This document shows positions 44,751 through 54,236 of a stretch of 64,000 nucleotides of DNA, in pieces (the stretch's first letter is position 1; each line of letters opens with the position of its first letter). Location of the stretch: NCBI GenBank assembly GCA_902780025.1, contig CACZDV010000002.1, forward strand, positions 1-64,000, given 5' to 3'. The notes beneath the pieces were generated by a model, which was not told where the DNA came from, did no database searches, and was given only the letters and a program-made list of their open reading frames with translations. This DNA is from an uncultured Prevotellaceae bacterium. GTDB taxonomy: Bacteria; Bacteroidota; Bacteroidia; Bacteroidales; Bacteroidaceae. The position numbers were made by a program, and so were the translations under genes.

Positions 44751-46001
44751 ATGAAAGCTAATCTGATTGAACAGGCTTACGCCGTAGCCAAAGAGCGCTA
44801 CGCAGCCATTGGCGTCGATACCGACGCAGTACTTGACCAGCTCCAGAAACAGCAGCTCTCACTCCACTGCTGGCAGACCGACGACGTCGTCGGCTTCGAG
44901 CGCAACGAGGCCCTCTCGGGCGGTATCCAGACGACGGGTAACTACCCCGGCCGCGCCCGTAACATCGACGAGGTGCGTCAGGACATCGAGTTCGTAAAAA
45001 CCCTGCTCGGCGGTAACCACCGCCTGAACCTGCACGAGATCTACGGTGACTTCGGCGGCAAGTTCGTCGACCGCGACCAGTGCGGCCCTGAGCACTTCCA
45101 GAGCTGGATTGACTGGGCGAAGGAGAACAACATGAAGCTCGACTTCAACTCTACCTCGTTCTCACACCCGAAGAGCGGCGACCTCTCGCTGGCCAACCCC
45201 GACAAGGGCATCCGAGACTTCTGGATTGAGCACACCAAGCGCTGCCGCAAGATTGCCGACGCGATGGGTAAGGCCCAGAACGACCCGTGTATCATGAACA
45301 TCTGGGTACACGACGGTATGAAGGACATCCCCGTACAGCGCAAGAAGTACCGTGAACTGCTTGCCGCCTCGCTCGACGAGATTATGGAGGAGAAGCTCGA
45401 CTGGGTGAAGAACTGCTTCGAGGCCAAGCTCTTCGGCATCGGACTGGAAAGCTACACCGTCGGTTCACACGACTTCTACACCGCCTACTGTGCTACCCGC
45501 AAGTGCATCTACACCCTGGACACCGGCCACTACGAGCCCACCGAGAACGTCTCGGACTTCGTTTCGACGCTGCTGATGTACGTACCTGAGCTGATGCTCC
45601 ACGTCAGCCGCCCCGTACGCTGGGACTCTGACCACGTGACCATCATGAACGACCAGACGCTCGACCTCTTCAAGGAGTTAGTGCGCAGCGATGCCCTCGA
45701 CCGCGCCCATGTCGGCCTCGATTACTTCGATGCCTCCATCAACCGCATCGGTGCTTATATTATAGGATCGCGCGCAACCCAGAAGTGCATCCTCCAGGCC
45801 ATGCTTGAACCGAAGCAGAAGCTGCGTGAGTATGAGGACAACGGCCAGTACTTCGAGCGCCTCGCCCTGATGGAAGAGGCTAAGTCGATGCCCTTCGGCG
45901 CCGTCTACGACTACTTCAACCTGAAGAACAACGTGCCCGTCGGCGAGGAGTTCATCGCCGCCATCCAGCAGTACGAGAAGAACGTAACCAGTAAGAGATA
46001 A
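44751..46001 (+). CDS. rhaA: L-rhamnose isomerase
   Basis: 416 aa, the normal RhaA length (E. coli is about 419). It converts L-rhamnose to L-rhamnulose, the step before RhaB. Characteristic stretches include the opening region with S-L-H-C-W-Q-T-D-D-V, the substrate/metal segment H-E-I-Y-G-D, and W-V-H-D-G-M-K-D-I-P, typical of the metal-dependent TIM-barrel isomerase. The stop overlaps the rhaT start as TAATG, so the two are translated together. Confidence 0.96.
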   Translation: MKANLIEQAYAVAKERYAAIGVDTDAVLDQLQKQQLSLHCWQTDDVVGFERNEALSGGIQTTGNYPGRARNIDEVRQDIEFVKTLLGGNHRLNLHEIYGDFGGKFVDRDQCGPEHFQSWIDWAKENNMKLDFNSTSFSHPKSGDLSLANPDKGIRDFWIEHTKRCRKIADAMGKAQNDPCIMNIWVHDGMKDIPVQRKKYRELLAASLDEIMEEKLDWVKNCFEAKLFGIGLESYTVGSHDFYTAYCATRKCIYTLDTGHYEPTENVSDFVSTLLMYVPELMLHVSRPVRWDSDHVTIMNDQTLDLFKELVRSDALDRAHVGLDYFDASINRIGAYIIGSRATQKCILQAMLEPKQKLREYEDNGQYFERLALMEEAKSMPFGAVYDYFNLKNNVPVGEEFIAAIQQYEKNVTSKR

Positions 46002-47038
46002 TGGAAATCGTCATTGGCTTAATCATCATCGCCATCGGAGCGTTCTGCCAGTCGTCGTGCTACGTTCCCATCAACAAGATCAAGGACTGGTCGTGGGAGT
46101 CGTACTGGATTGTGCAGGGCGTCTTCGCCTGGCTGGTGCTGCCGTTCCTCGGCGCCCTGCTGGCCGTGCCTGAGGGACAGTCGTTGTTCGGACTCTTTGC
46201 CTCGGCTCCGTCGTTCAACCTGTGGATGACCATCTTCTTCGGTGTGCTGTGGGGCGTTGGCGGCCTTACCTTCGGTCTGTCGATGCGCTACCTCGGCGTA
46301 GCCCTCGGACAGTCGATAGCCCTCGGTACCTGTGCCGGACTGGGCACCATCATGGGACCGGTGCTGCTGAACATCTTCTTCCCCGAGCTGAACGCGCTGG
46401 AGTCGCTGACGTTTGCCGTCATCCTCGGCGTGGTGGTGACGCTCATCGGTATTGCCATCATCGGTATTGCCGGCGGCATGAAGTCGGCAGCACTCTCTGA
46501 GGAGGAGAAGCGCGAGGCCGTGAAGGACTTCAACTTCCCCAAGGGACTGGCCATTGCCCTGTTGGCAGGCTTCATGAGCGGCTGCTTCAACGTGGGCCTG
46601 ACCTTTGGTGCCGACATCAACTTCGGCGAACTGACAGACCCCATGTTCCGCACACTGCCCGCCACATTCCTCGTGACGTTAGGCGGATTCGTGACCAACG
46701 CCGTCTACTGCTTCTATCAGAACCAGAAGAACAAGACGTGGGGCGACTATGCCAAGACCAGCGTCTGGGGCAACAACCTGTTGTTCTGTCTGCTGGCCGG
46801 TGCCCTGTGGTACTCACAGTTCTTCGGACTCTCGCTGGGTCGCTCGTTCTTTGAGGCCGGCGGTACGATGGACACCCTGTCGTTCTGCATCCTCATGGCC
46901 TTGAACGTGGTGTTCTCCAACGTCTGGGGCATCATCCTCAAGGAGTGGAAGGGCTGTTCGCAGAAGACCATCGCCGTGCTCGTCTGCGGCATCGTGGTGC
47001 TCATCGTCTCGAGCTTCCTGCCGCAACTGATAGGCTAA
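46001..47038 (+). CDS. rhaT: L-rhamnose/proton symporter RhaT
   Basis: 345 aa with about ten membrane helices. The RhaT N-terminus G-A-F-C-Q-S-S-C-Y-V-P and the basic loop I-K-D-W-S-W-E-S-Y-W are clear, as are G-L-G-T-I-M-G-P and the helix-rich second half. It imports rhamnose with protons through the inner membrane. It ends the operon and is followed by a strong terminator 28 bases later. RhaD (rhamnulose-1-phosphate aldolase) is not found in this window. Confidence 0.95.
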   Translation: MEIVIGLIIIAIGAFCQSSCYVPINKIKDWSWESYWIVQGVFAWLVLPFLGALLAVPEGQSLFGLFASAPSFNLWMTIFFGVLWGVGGLTFGLSMRYLGVALGQSIALGTCAGLGTIMGPVLLNIFFPELNALESLTFAVILGVVVTLIGIAIIGIAGGMKSAALSEEEKREAVKDFNFPKGLAIALLAGFMSGCFNVGLTFGADINFGELTDPMFRTLPATFLVTLGGFVTNAVYCFYQNQKNKTWGDYAKTSVWGNNLLFCLLAGALWYSQFFGLSLGRSFFEAGGTMDTLSFCILMALNVVFSNVWGIILKEWKGCSQKTIAVLVCGIVVLIVSSFLPQLIG

Positions 47039-47066
47039 GAAGACTACACACAAAAACACAAAAAAT

Positions 47067-47097
47067 GCTGAATCGTTTTGCGGTTCAGCGTTTTTTT
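47067..47097 (+). terminator. Rho-independent terminator of the rhamnose operon
   Basis: GCTGAATCG and CGGTTCAGC form a 9-bp stem (one G-T wobble) with a TTTTG loop, followed by G and seven T. The loop also supplies the -33 TTTG of the next promoter. Confidence 0.85.
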
Positions 47098-47108
47098 CGT
47101 ATCTTTGC
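47077..47108 (+). promoter_or_regulatory. Promoter for the tandem GH43 gene, overlapping the terminator
   Basis: TTTG 47077-47080, an exact 19-base spacer and TATCTTTGC 47100-47108. The -33 box is inside the terminator loop of rhaT. The ATG is at 47143. Confidence 0.75.
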
Positions 47109-47142
47109 CAACAGAACAACTAACAAACAGACAAAACAACCT

Positions 47143-49101
47143 ATGAACATGAACAAAACCCTACTGACAACTATCCTTGCAGCCTTGGTGGCACTGCCTT
47201 CGACTGCCGCTAAAAAGAAGACGGTGACCGAGGAGCCGAAAGACCCGAACGAGATGGTGGCCTACCTCTTTACCTATTTTAATAGTAATGACCCTAAGGA
47301 CGAGCAGATATGCTACGCCATCTCGGATGACGGCTATAACTACACGCCGTTGAACATGGGAATGCCCGTCATCGAGAGCGACACCATCGCCCTGACACAG
47401 TGTGTCCGCGATCCTCACATCCTGCGCTGTGAGGACGGCAAGACCTTCTACATGGTCGTCACCGACATGCGCTCAGCCTATGGATGGTCGAGCAACCGCG
47501 GTATGGTGCTGCTGAAGTCGACGGACCTCATCAACTGGCAGCACTCGGCCATTAACTTCCCTACCCGCTACACCAAGGAGTGGAAGAACGTCATCCGCGT
47601 CTGGGCTCCGGAGACCATCTACGACCACAAGGCCGGCAAGTATATGGTCTTCTATTCGCTGCGCACCAGCGACCCGAAGTCATACGACAAGATATACTAC
47701 CAATATGCCAACAAGGACTTTACGGACTTGGAGGGTGAGCCTAAGTGGCTCTTCGATGCCGGCAATGCGACCATCGACGGCGACATCGTCTACAACGAGG
47801 CCGACCAGCTGTACCACCTCTTCTATAAGCAGGAGTCGGGACGCGGCATCTATCAGGCCGTAGCCAAGCAACTGACGGACAAGTGGCAGATGCTGGACGG
47901 TAACGTGGAGCAGACGAAGGAGGCCGTTGAGGGCGTCGGCGTCTGCAAGGCCATTGACGGTAAGTCGTGGATTATCATGTACGACTGCTACGGCAGCGGT
48001 CACTATCAGTTCTGTAAGTCGGAGGACCTGAAGACCTTCGAGTTTATCCAGAACACCAAGACAAAGGGAAAGTTCACGCCGCGTCACGGTACCATCATTC
48101 CCATTACACGGGCTGAGAAGGAACGCCTGCTGAAAGCATTCCCTAACTACCAGCAGCCCATCCTCAGCGGCTTCCATGCTGACCCGGAGGTGCTCTACTC
48201 GACCCAGACGAAGAAGTATTATATCTACAGCACTACCGACGGCACACCCGGATGGGGCGGCCACGACTTCAGCGTCTTTTCTTCTACCAATCTCATCGAC
48301 TGGACGGACGAGGGCAAGATGCTCGACGTGAAGGGCGACCAGGTAAAGTGGGCAACGGGTAACGCCTGGGCACCAGCCATTATAGAGAAGAAGGGGAAGT
48401 ACTACTTCTATTTCTCAGCTCATAACCCCCAGTCGAACCGCAAGGAGATTGGCGTAGCCGTCAGCGACAGTCCCACCGGACCGTTTGTGGATAGCGGCGC
48501 GCCCATCCTTACCGATGCCGACCGTCCTAAGGAGGCTCGTGGCGGACAGGCCATCGACGTCGATGTGTTCCAGGACCCGAAGAGCGGCAAGTGCTACATC
48601 TACTGGGGTAACGGCTTTATGGCAGGTGCCGAGCTGAACGACGATATGCTGAGTGTAAAGAAAGAGACCATCACGCTGATGACACCCAAGGGCGGCAACC
48701 TGCAGACCTGGGCCTTCCGCGAAGGCGCCTACGTCTTCTACCGCAAGGGTACCTATTACTTTATGTGGTCGGTGGATGATACGGGTTCGCCCAACTACCA
48801 CGTCTGCTACGGCACCAGCAAGTCGCCTCTCGGTCCCATCACCATCGACGAGCAGAACTACCTGGTAATTAAGCAGAAGCCCGAGGACGGCATCTACGGT
48901 ACGGCCCATAACAGTGTGCTCCAGATTCCCGGTAAGGACGAATGGTACATCGTCTATCACCGCATCAACAAGCACTTCGTCAACCACGAGCCGGGCATCC
49001 ACCGCGAGGTGTGCATCGACCGCCTGACGTTCGACAAGCAGGGACGTATCATCCCCGTCACGCCGACACTGAACGGCCCCGAGCCGCTGAAGACAAAATA
49101 A
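47143..49101 (+). CDS. Secreted enzyme with two tandem GH43 domains
   Basis: 652 aa. The start at 47143 (second ATG 47149) opens a signal peptide (cleavage near S-T-A-A). Two five-bladed GH43 propellers lie at about 30-325 and 345-645. First domain: V-R-D-P-H (base), V-W-A-P-E, D-G-D-I-V-Y-N-E and E-G-V-G-V (acid). Second domain: F-H-A-D-P-E (base), N-A-W-A-P, I-D-V-D-V-F-Q-D and R-E-G-A-Y-V-F (acid). Both sets of catalytic residues are visible, so both may be active, with arabinofuranosidase or xylosidase activity the likely options. It has its own promoter behind the rhamnose operon, suggesting a role on rhamnose- or arabinose-bearing glycans. Confidence 0.88.
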   Translation: MNMNKTLLTTILAALVALPSTAAKKKTVTEEPKDPNEMVAYLFTYFNSNDPKDEQICYAISDDGYNYTPLNMGMPVIESDTIALTQCVRDPHILRCEDGKTFYMVVTDMRSAYGWSSNRGMVLLKSTDLINWQHSAINFPTRYTKEWKNVIRVWAPETIYDHKAGKYMVFYSLRTSDPKSYDKIYYQYANKDFTDLEGEPKWLFDAGNATIDGDIVYNEADQLYHLFYKQESGRGIYQAVAKQLTDKWQMLDGNVEQTKEAVEGVGVCKAIDGKSWIIMYDCYGSGHYQFCKSEDLKTFEFIQNTKTKGKFTPRHGTIIPITRAEKERLLKAFPNYQQPILSGFHADPEVLYSTQTKKYYIYSTTDGTPGWGGHDFSVFSSTNLIDWTDEGKMLDVKGDQVKWATGNAWAPAIIEKKGKYYFYFSAHNPQSNRKEIGVAVSDSPTGPFVDSGAPILTDADRPKEARGGQAIDVDVFQDPKSGKCYIYWGNGFMAGAELNDDMLSVKKETITLMTPKGGNLQTWAFREGAYVFYRKGTYYFMWSVDDTGSPNYHVCYGTSKSPLGPITIDEQNYLVIKQKPEDGIYGTAHNSVLQIPGKDEWYIVYHRINKHFVNHEPGIHREVCIDRLTFDKQGRIIPVTPTLNGPEPLKTK

Positions 49102-49134
49102 AAGAATTATGACAACTAACTATACTAAGAACCT

Positions 49135-50421
49135 ATGAAGAAAGTGATCGTAACGATGATGGCCATGCTGGCATTGATGCCCGCAGCAGCCAAGAAAGTA
49201 AAGAAGGCGGTACAGACGGACCGTGAGTACTGGACGGAACTGACCTGGAAGATGGCACAGCCCGTGTTGGAGAATATGGCGAAAGGTGAACTGCAGAAGA
49301 ACATGAAGACGGAGTTCTCGCCCTCGTTCGACAATCGCAACCGTAAGGTAGTTTTTATGGAGACCTTTGGACGCCTCATGGCAGGCATTGCACCTTGGCT
49401 GGCATTACCCGACAGTGTGTTCGGCGATTCTCCCGCTGACGTAAAAGAACGCGAAATGGTTCATCAGCTGCGCGAATGGGCATTGGCCTCCTACAAAAAC
49501 AGTGTGGACCCCGATTCGCCCGACTATCTGGTGTGGGGTGCCTCTGGACAGAACTTGGTGGATGCAGCCTACATTGCCGAGTCGTTTATCCGAGCCTACG
49601 ATGCACTGTGGGTACCGCTCGACCAGACAACGAAAGACCGCTACATCAAGGAGTTCAAGATGCTGCGCAAGTATGAACCGCCCTATACCAACTGGTTCCT
49701 CTTCTCGTCGACCATCGAGAGTTTCATTGCCAAAGCCGCAGGACTGAAAGAGTATGATGACTTCCGCGTGATGATGCCCATCCGTAAGGTGGAGGAGTGG
49801 TACGTGGGTGACGGCTGGTATGCCGATGGTCCTGTGTTTGCTTTCGATTACTATAGCAGCTACGTGTTCCACGCCATGTACCTTGAGACACTGCAGAACA
49901 TGATTGATGCCAAGGCAAACACCCGCCTGGAATATAAGAAGTATTACGACCGCGCCCTGAAACGGGCACAGAAGTTTGCCATCATCCTGGAGCGTTTCAT
50001 CTCACCCGAAGGCACCTTCCCTGTCATCGGCCGCTCCACACCCTACCGTTTGGCAGCCATGCAACCCTTAGCCCTGATGGCGTGGTATCAGAAACTGCCG
50101 AAGGAGCTGTCGAACGGACAGGTGCGCGCCGCCCTTACCGCTGTCATGCACCGTATGTTCGACTACCAGAACAACTACAATGATGCAGGTTTCCTGACCA
50201 TCGGTTTCTGCGGCCATCAGCCTGAGACAGCTGACTGGTACACCAACAACGGTTCACTCTATATGACCAGCCTCTCGTTCATGCCACTCGGACTACCTGC
50301 TAATCATCCTTTCTGGACTGACAAGCCCGAGCCGTGGACACAAGTAAAAGCCTGGGGCGGACAACCCTTCCCGAAGGATCACCGATGGGGTGATGACATC
50401 CAGACGAAGGATCGTTGGTAA
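49135..50421 (+). CDS. DUF2264 secreted protein (putative glycoside hydrolase)
   Basis: 428 aa with a signal peptide (cleavage near P-A-A-A). The rest matches the DUF2264 pattern: an alpha-helical barrel with F-M-E-T-F-G-R-L-M-A-G-I-A-P-W near the start, W-G-D-G-W-Y-A-D-G-P-like loops (Y-V-G-D-G-W-Y-A-D-G-P), F-P-V-I-G-R-S and G-F-C-G-H-Q-P. From memory, CAZy lists this group as family GH154, with uronic-acid-related activity; I cannot confirm this here. It follows the GH43 gene by 33 bases and probably shares its transcript. A bidirectional terminator follows. Confidence 0.85.
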   Translation: MKKVIVTMMAMLALMPAAAKKVKKAVQTDREYWTELTWKMAQPVLENMAKGELQKNMKTEFSPSFDNRNRKVVFMETFGRLMAGIAPWLALPDSVFGDSPADVKEREMVHQLREWALASYKNSVDPDSPDYLVWGASGQNLVDAAYIAESFIRAYDALWVPLDQTTKDRYIKEFKMLRKYEPPYTNWFLFSSTIESFIAKAAGLKEYDDFRVMMPIRKVEEWYVGDGWYADGPVFAFDYYSSYVFHAMYLETLQNMIDAKANTRLEYKKYYDRALKRAQKFAIILERFISPEGTFPVIGRSTPYRLAAMQPLALMAWYQKLPKELSNGQVRAALTAVMHRMFDYQNNYNDAGFLTIGFCGHQPETADWYTNNGSLYMTSLSFMPLGLPANHPFWTDKPEPWTQVKAWGGQPFPKDHRWGDDIQTKDRW

Positions 50422-50441
50422 CGGTGGCGGCGGAAGTTACC

Positions 50442-50499
50442 ACTGAAAATAATAAAGACGAGTGCAGGTTTTCCAGCACTCGTCTTTATTATCTTCAGT
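50442..50499. terminator. Strong bidirectional terminator
   Basis: A 17-bp perfect stem (50449-50465 with 50476-50492) is extended by ACTGAA/TTCAGT after one mismatch, with A-rich and T-rich flanks on both sides. It sits between the convergent DUF2264 and GH43 genes and suits both strands. Confidence 0.9.
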
Positions 50500-50505
50500 T
50501 GATGC

Positions 50506-51543
50506 TTATTCATTGACAACGGGCTTGATAGTGCCATCCTCGTTGTAGTAGAGGCGCTGCACCTTCAGTGAGCGCAGATGGGTGATGTCGTTGGAAGGTA
50601 CACAGTCGTGATAGAACAGATACCACTGTCCCTTGTACTCCACGATGGAGTGGTGAGTGGTCCAACCTACGACAGGCTCCAGAATGACGCCCTGATAGGT
50701 GAAGGGGCCGTAAGGCGAATCACCGATGGCGTAACACAGGTAATGGCTGTCGCCGGTAGAGTAGCTAAAGTAGTACTTACCGTTGTACTTGTGAACCCAC
50801 GAAGCCTCAAAGAAACGGTGCGGGTCGCCGGCCTTCAGGGGCTTGCCGTCCTTGTCGAGAACCAACACGGGACGCGGAGCCTCGGCAAACTGCAGCACAT
50901 CGTCGCTCATGCGGACAACAGCACTGGGCAGTGCGGGAGCATCGGGCTTGGCGAAGAGCTGCGTCTTGTGGTCGGGAGCAGGACCAAGGTCGATGAGACC
51001 ATTCTCATCGCCATACTTGCCGGGGATAGCCTCGAAGCCGTGATAGAGCGAGCGCCACCACTGCAGCTGTCCGCCCCAGAGTCCGCCGAAGAAGCAATAG
51101 ATCTGTCCGTCGTCGTCCTTGAACATACAGGGATCGATAGAGAACGAGCCGCGGATAGGAGCCTCCTGAGGCACAAAGGGGCCTTCGGGTTTGTCGGCCA
51201 CAGCCACACCGAGGTGGAATACGCCATCATAGCCTTTGGCAGAGAAGATGAGATAGTACTTGCCATCCTTCTCGACAACGTCGTTGTCCCACATCTGCTT
51301 CTCGGCCCAGGGCACCTGGTCTACATCAAGGATCACGCCGTGGTCAGTAGCCTCATCGTTCTCGACGTCGTTCCACGACAATACGTGATAGTCGCGCATC
51401 TGGAAGTGTCCGCCGTCGTCATCGAAGCACTCACCGGCGTCCCAGTCATGGCTGGGATAGACATAGAGGCGTCCGTTAAACACATTAGCCGAGGGGTCGG
51501 CCATATAGTCACTCGGGAATAGGTAACGTGGAAGTTTTGCCAT
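50506..51543 (-). CDS. Cytoplasmic GH43 family beta-xylosidase/arabinofuranosidase
   Basis: 345 aa without a signal peptide. A single GH43 propeller with the catalytic set D16 (Y-M-A-D-P-S), D137 (F-S-I-D-P-C) and E246 (R-F-F-E-A-S) visible, plus H-H-S-I-V-E-Y in the last blade. The style matches the intracellular subgroup that trims xylo-oligosaccharides imported by a GPH symporter. It begins 12 bases after the GH10 gene in the xylan operon symporter-GH10-GH43. Whether xylose or arabinose is released cannot be read from the sequence. Confidence 0.9.
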   Translation of the reverse strand: MAKLPRYLFPSDYMADPSANVFNGRLYVYPSHDWDAGECFDDDGGHFQMRDYHVLSWNDVENDEATDHGVILDVDQVPWAEKQMWDNDVVEKDGKYYLIFSAKGYDGVFHLGVAVADKPEGPFVPQEAPIRGSFSIDPCMFKDDDGQIYCFFGGLWGGQLQWWRSLYHGFEAIPGKYGDENGLIDLGPAPDHKTQLFAKPDAPALPSAVVRMSDDVLQFAEAPRPVLVLDKDGKPLKAGDPHRFFEASWVHKYNGKYYFSYSTGDSHYLCYAIGDSPYGPFTYQGVILEPVVGWTTHHSIVEYKGQWYLFYHDCVPSNDITHLRSLKVQRLYYNEDGTIKPVVNE

Positions 51544-51555
51544 AATTCAGTAGTA

Positions 51556-52665
51556 TTATTGATAGAGTTTAATGATTTCGTTGATAACGGGCTTCTCCTT
51601 GTACTGACGGTCAAAGAGCAGGGGGTAGTTGGTGCGTCCCCTGACGGGCCAGCCGTTCAGCCACGAACCGCCATCGCTGACACCCCATAAGTTAATGCGG
51701 CTAATCTGCGAACGGTGCTTGTAGTAGATTTTAAACAATTCCAACCAGCGGGCGTCCACCTCTTTCTGCTTGTCCTTGGGCAGTCCGTCAACATAGGGGT
51801 TATACTTCTGCTGGAATTCAAAGTTCTGACTGATGTCGGCACCGCCAAAGCCCTGCGGGTTGGGCAGCACATTGAGGTCGAGCTCAGTAATCATCACCTT
51901 CACGCCACAGGCAGCAAAGGCATCAATGGACTTCTCGTATTCCTCCAGGTTAGGGTAGTCCAAGCCATTGTGGCTCTGCATACCTACACCGTCGATGCGC
52001 AGACCCTTTGCCTTGAGATTCTTCACCAGACGGCAGACAGCCTCGCGCTTGGCCTGGCCGGCCATAGAATAGTCGTTGTAGTAGAGTTCGGCATCAGGGT
52101 CGGCCTCATGGGCAGTGCGGAAGGCTATCTCGATGAACTCCTCACCCAACAGATTATAGTAAGGCGATTTGCGGAACGAGCCGTCATCCTCGATGGCTTC
52201 GTTCACCACGTCCCAACCATGAATCTGGCCTTTATAGTGGCCGACGACGGTCTTGATATGCTTGATCAGTCGTTCCTTCAGCACCTCCTTGGAGGCAGGA
52301 CTGGCGGTGTAACCATTGGTGAACCACCAATCGGGAGCCTGCGAGTGCCATACCAGACAATGGCCCAGCACCTTCAGCTTGTGCTGCTGGCAGTAGCTGA
52401 CGAACTTGTCGGCGACGCGGAAGTCGAAGATACCCTCGGCGGGTGCCAACGATTCGGGCTTCATGCAATTCTCGGCTACGGCACAGTTAAAGTGCTTATC
52501 CACGATGGCATCACCCTCAGGCACCTGCCCATCACTCTGCCATTGGTTAATGGCGGCACCGATGAGGCAGTATTTTCCAAGAGCGTCCTTGAGCCCCTGC
52601 TGGGCCATAGATGCCAACGGCATCATGGCTAAGCAGAGGGTCAGTATCTTCACTTTCTTATTCAT
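51556..52665 (-). CDS. GH10 endo-xylanase, secreted
   Basis: 369 aa. The start at 52665 gives a signal peptide (cleavage near S-M-A-Q). A complete GH10 TIM barrel follows: W-H-S-Q at strand 3, acid/base E156 in D-V-V-N-E-A, and nucleophile E261 in I-T-E-L-D. It cleaves the beta-1,4-xylan backbone, probably in the periplasm on imported fragments. The reading frame overlaps the end of the symporter gene by 8 bases, so co-translation is likely. No CBM is attached. Confidence 0.95.
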   Translation of the reverse strand: MNKKVKILTLCLAMMPLASMAQQGLKDALGKYCLIGAAINQWQSDGQVPEGDAIVDKHFNCAVAENCMKPESLAPAEGIFDFRVADKFVSYCQQHKLKVLGHCLVWHSQAPDWWFTNGYTASPASKEVLKERLIKHIKTVVGHYKGQIHGWDVVNEAIEDDGSFRKSPYYNLLGEEFIEIAFRTAHEADPDAELYYNDYSMAGQAKREAVCRLVKNLKAKGLRIDGVGMQSHNGLDYPNLEEYEKSIDAFAACGVKVMITELDLNVLPNPQGFGGADISQNFEFQQKYNPYVDGLPKDKQKEVDARWLELFKIYYKHRSQISRINLWGVSDGGSWLNGWPVRGRTNYPLLFDRQYKEKPVINEIIKLYQ

Positions 52666-54061
52666 GACTGTTACGTGCCTCAATCTCTCTGTTGATTTCG
52701 TCAAGCTTCTCATCGGTAAGAGGATACTTATAGATAAGATAGCCAACCACGAGAAGAAGGATGGCAGGAATGACGGTGGTGAACATCAGAATGGCATTCT
52801 GCGCAATATCGGAGTAATTGGCCAGCTTGACATAATAGGCATTTACTGGGGCGCTGATAAAGGAGGCCAGGAATACCACGACAAAGATGCTGAGCACCAG
52901 CTGAAGGCACTTGTTGGCCTTGAACTCCTGCCACATCTCTCCGTAAGTAACTGGCTTTTCCGGAGTCGTGGTGATGTTCTCCTTGCTGCCCATAAAGCAA
53001 AGCATCAGGAGCACGAAACCGACGAGGGCAAACACGGCCGTAACCGTGAACCAGGCCATGGGGTCAGTAGGCAGGGCAGACTCTTCGCTGACGAAGTTAA
53101 AGCCAATCCAGCCCATGACCAACGGAGTAATCCAACCGGCAATAGAGAATCCAGCCTTAAAGGCTACGCCGGCCAGTGCATTGACTGTAGCAGCTGGTCT
53201 GTTTCCTGTACGGTACTCAGCCTCCGTGATGACCTCAGGCACAAGGGCCCACATCAGAGAACCTACAAGCAGACCGACACCCGTCATAACCTTTGCTATC
53301 TGGACAAGAGCATTGGCGGAGGCCACATCAAAGAACTTGCCGATAATGAAAAGGATGGCAAATCCGATCAGGCCGATAGAGAGAAGGGTATAATACAGAC
53401 CCTTTTTGCCCAGCCATTTCTTCAATGCTGGCATAGACGGCAGGATAATGAAGGCGGGAATGGTGCCAATGGCCATGAAGGTGGCCTGATTCCAGTCAAT
53501 GGCAGAATGAATACACATGGCCAGACCGATGGGGAAACCAGCCTGAACTACAATCTGACCGATGTTGGCACATACCATACGTGTGGAAGTCAGAATAAGG
53601 ACCTCATCGTTATCACGGGTCATACTGGCCATGATCGAGCCGTAAGGTATGTTCACTACAGAATAAATCATGCTTAGCACGGTATAACTGACGGCAGCAT
53701 AGACCATCTTCATCGGCATAGACCATTCAGCAGCCTGGGGAAGCATCAGCAGGCAGGCGGCAACTGTAAGAGGAATACCGCCATAGAGGAGGTAGGCCCT
53801 ATATTTGCCTAACTTAGGATTACGATTGTCGATATATCGCCCTACTACAGGACTCCAAAAACAGTCGATGAGTCGGACGGTGAGAATCAGTCCACTGACA
53901 AAGGCGAGGTTGATCTTCAATACCGTGGTAAGGTAAATCATCAGGTAGGTCGCTACCGTCTGGAAGATAAGATTCTGCGCCAGGTCGCCCGAGCCGAAGC
54001 CGATGCGCTGGGCCCATGATAGCTTGTAAAAGCCATTTGTTTCATTTAATGATGTCGTCAT
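52658..54061 (-). CDS. GPH-family xyloside/oligosaccharide:cation symporter
   Basis: 467 aa, about twelve membrane helices. The glycoside-pentoside-hexuronide signature is visible: G-F-G-S-G-D-L-A-Q-N near the N-terminus and D-x-x-x-P-K-L-G-K-Y-R after helix 2. It is the first gene of the xylan operon and is expected to carry xylo-oligosaccharides across the inner membrane (XynP-like). The start at 54061 is preceded by a TATCTTTGC box 29 bases upstream. A longer frame to 54094 overlaps this box and is rejected. Confidence 0.9.
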   Translation of the reverse strand: MTTSLNETNGFYKLSWAQRIGFGSGDLAQNLIFQTVATYLMIYLTTVLKINLAFVSGLILTVRLIDCFWSPVVGRYIDNRNPKLGKYRAYLLYGGIPLTVAACLLMLPQAAEWSMPMKMVYAAVSYTVLSMIYSVVNIPYGSIMASMTRDNDEVLILTSTRMVCANIGQIVVQAGFPIGLAMCIHSAIDWNQATFMAIGTIPAFIILPSMPALKKWLGKKGLYYTLLSIGLIGFAILFIIGKFFDVASANALVQIAKVMTGVGLLVGSLMWALVPEVITEAEYRTGNRPAATVNALAGVAFKAGFSIAGWITPLVMGWIGFNFVSEESALPTDPMAWFTVTAVFALVGFVLLMLCFMGSKENITTTPEKPVTYGEMWQEFKANKCLQLVLSIFVVVFLASFISAPVNAYYVKLANYSDIAQNAILMFTTVIPAILLLVVGYLIYKYPLTDEKLDEINREIEARNSHE

Positions 54062-54090
54062 TGTATTAAGTTTTAGATTTGAAATTTGAT

Positions 54091-54099
54091 GCAAAGATA
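54091..54099 (-). promoter_or_regulatory. -7 promoter element for the xylan operon
   Basis: The minus strand reads TATCTTTGC, 29 bases upstream of the symporter ATG. No good -33 was found. It is divergent from the esterase promoter about 110 bases away, so regulators could bind between. Confidence 0.6.
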
Positions 54100-54206
54100 G
54101 CTATTTTTTCCCGACTCTGCCCTATGTAAATGTCACAGATGTCTTTCAAATTATCTCATTTACGTAAAAAATGCGCGTTTTTCACCATTCCATCGCAGAA
54201 AATGTG

Positions 54207-54215
54207 TATATTTGC
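54207..54215 (+). promoter_or_regulatory. -7 promoter element for the esterase gene
   Basis: TATATTTGC lies 21 bases upstream of ATG 54237. The 54062-54236 gap holds no gene, only the two divergent promoters. Confidence 0.65.
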
Positions 54216-54236
54216 AACAACAAAACAGTCTCTGAT

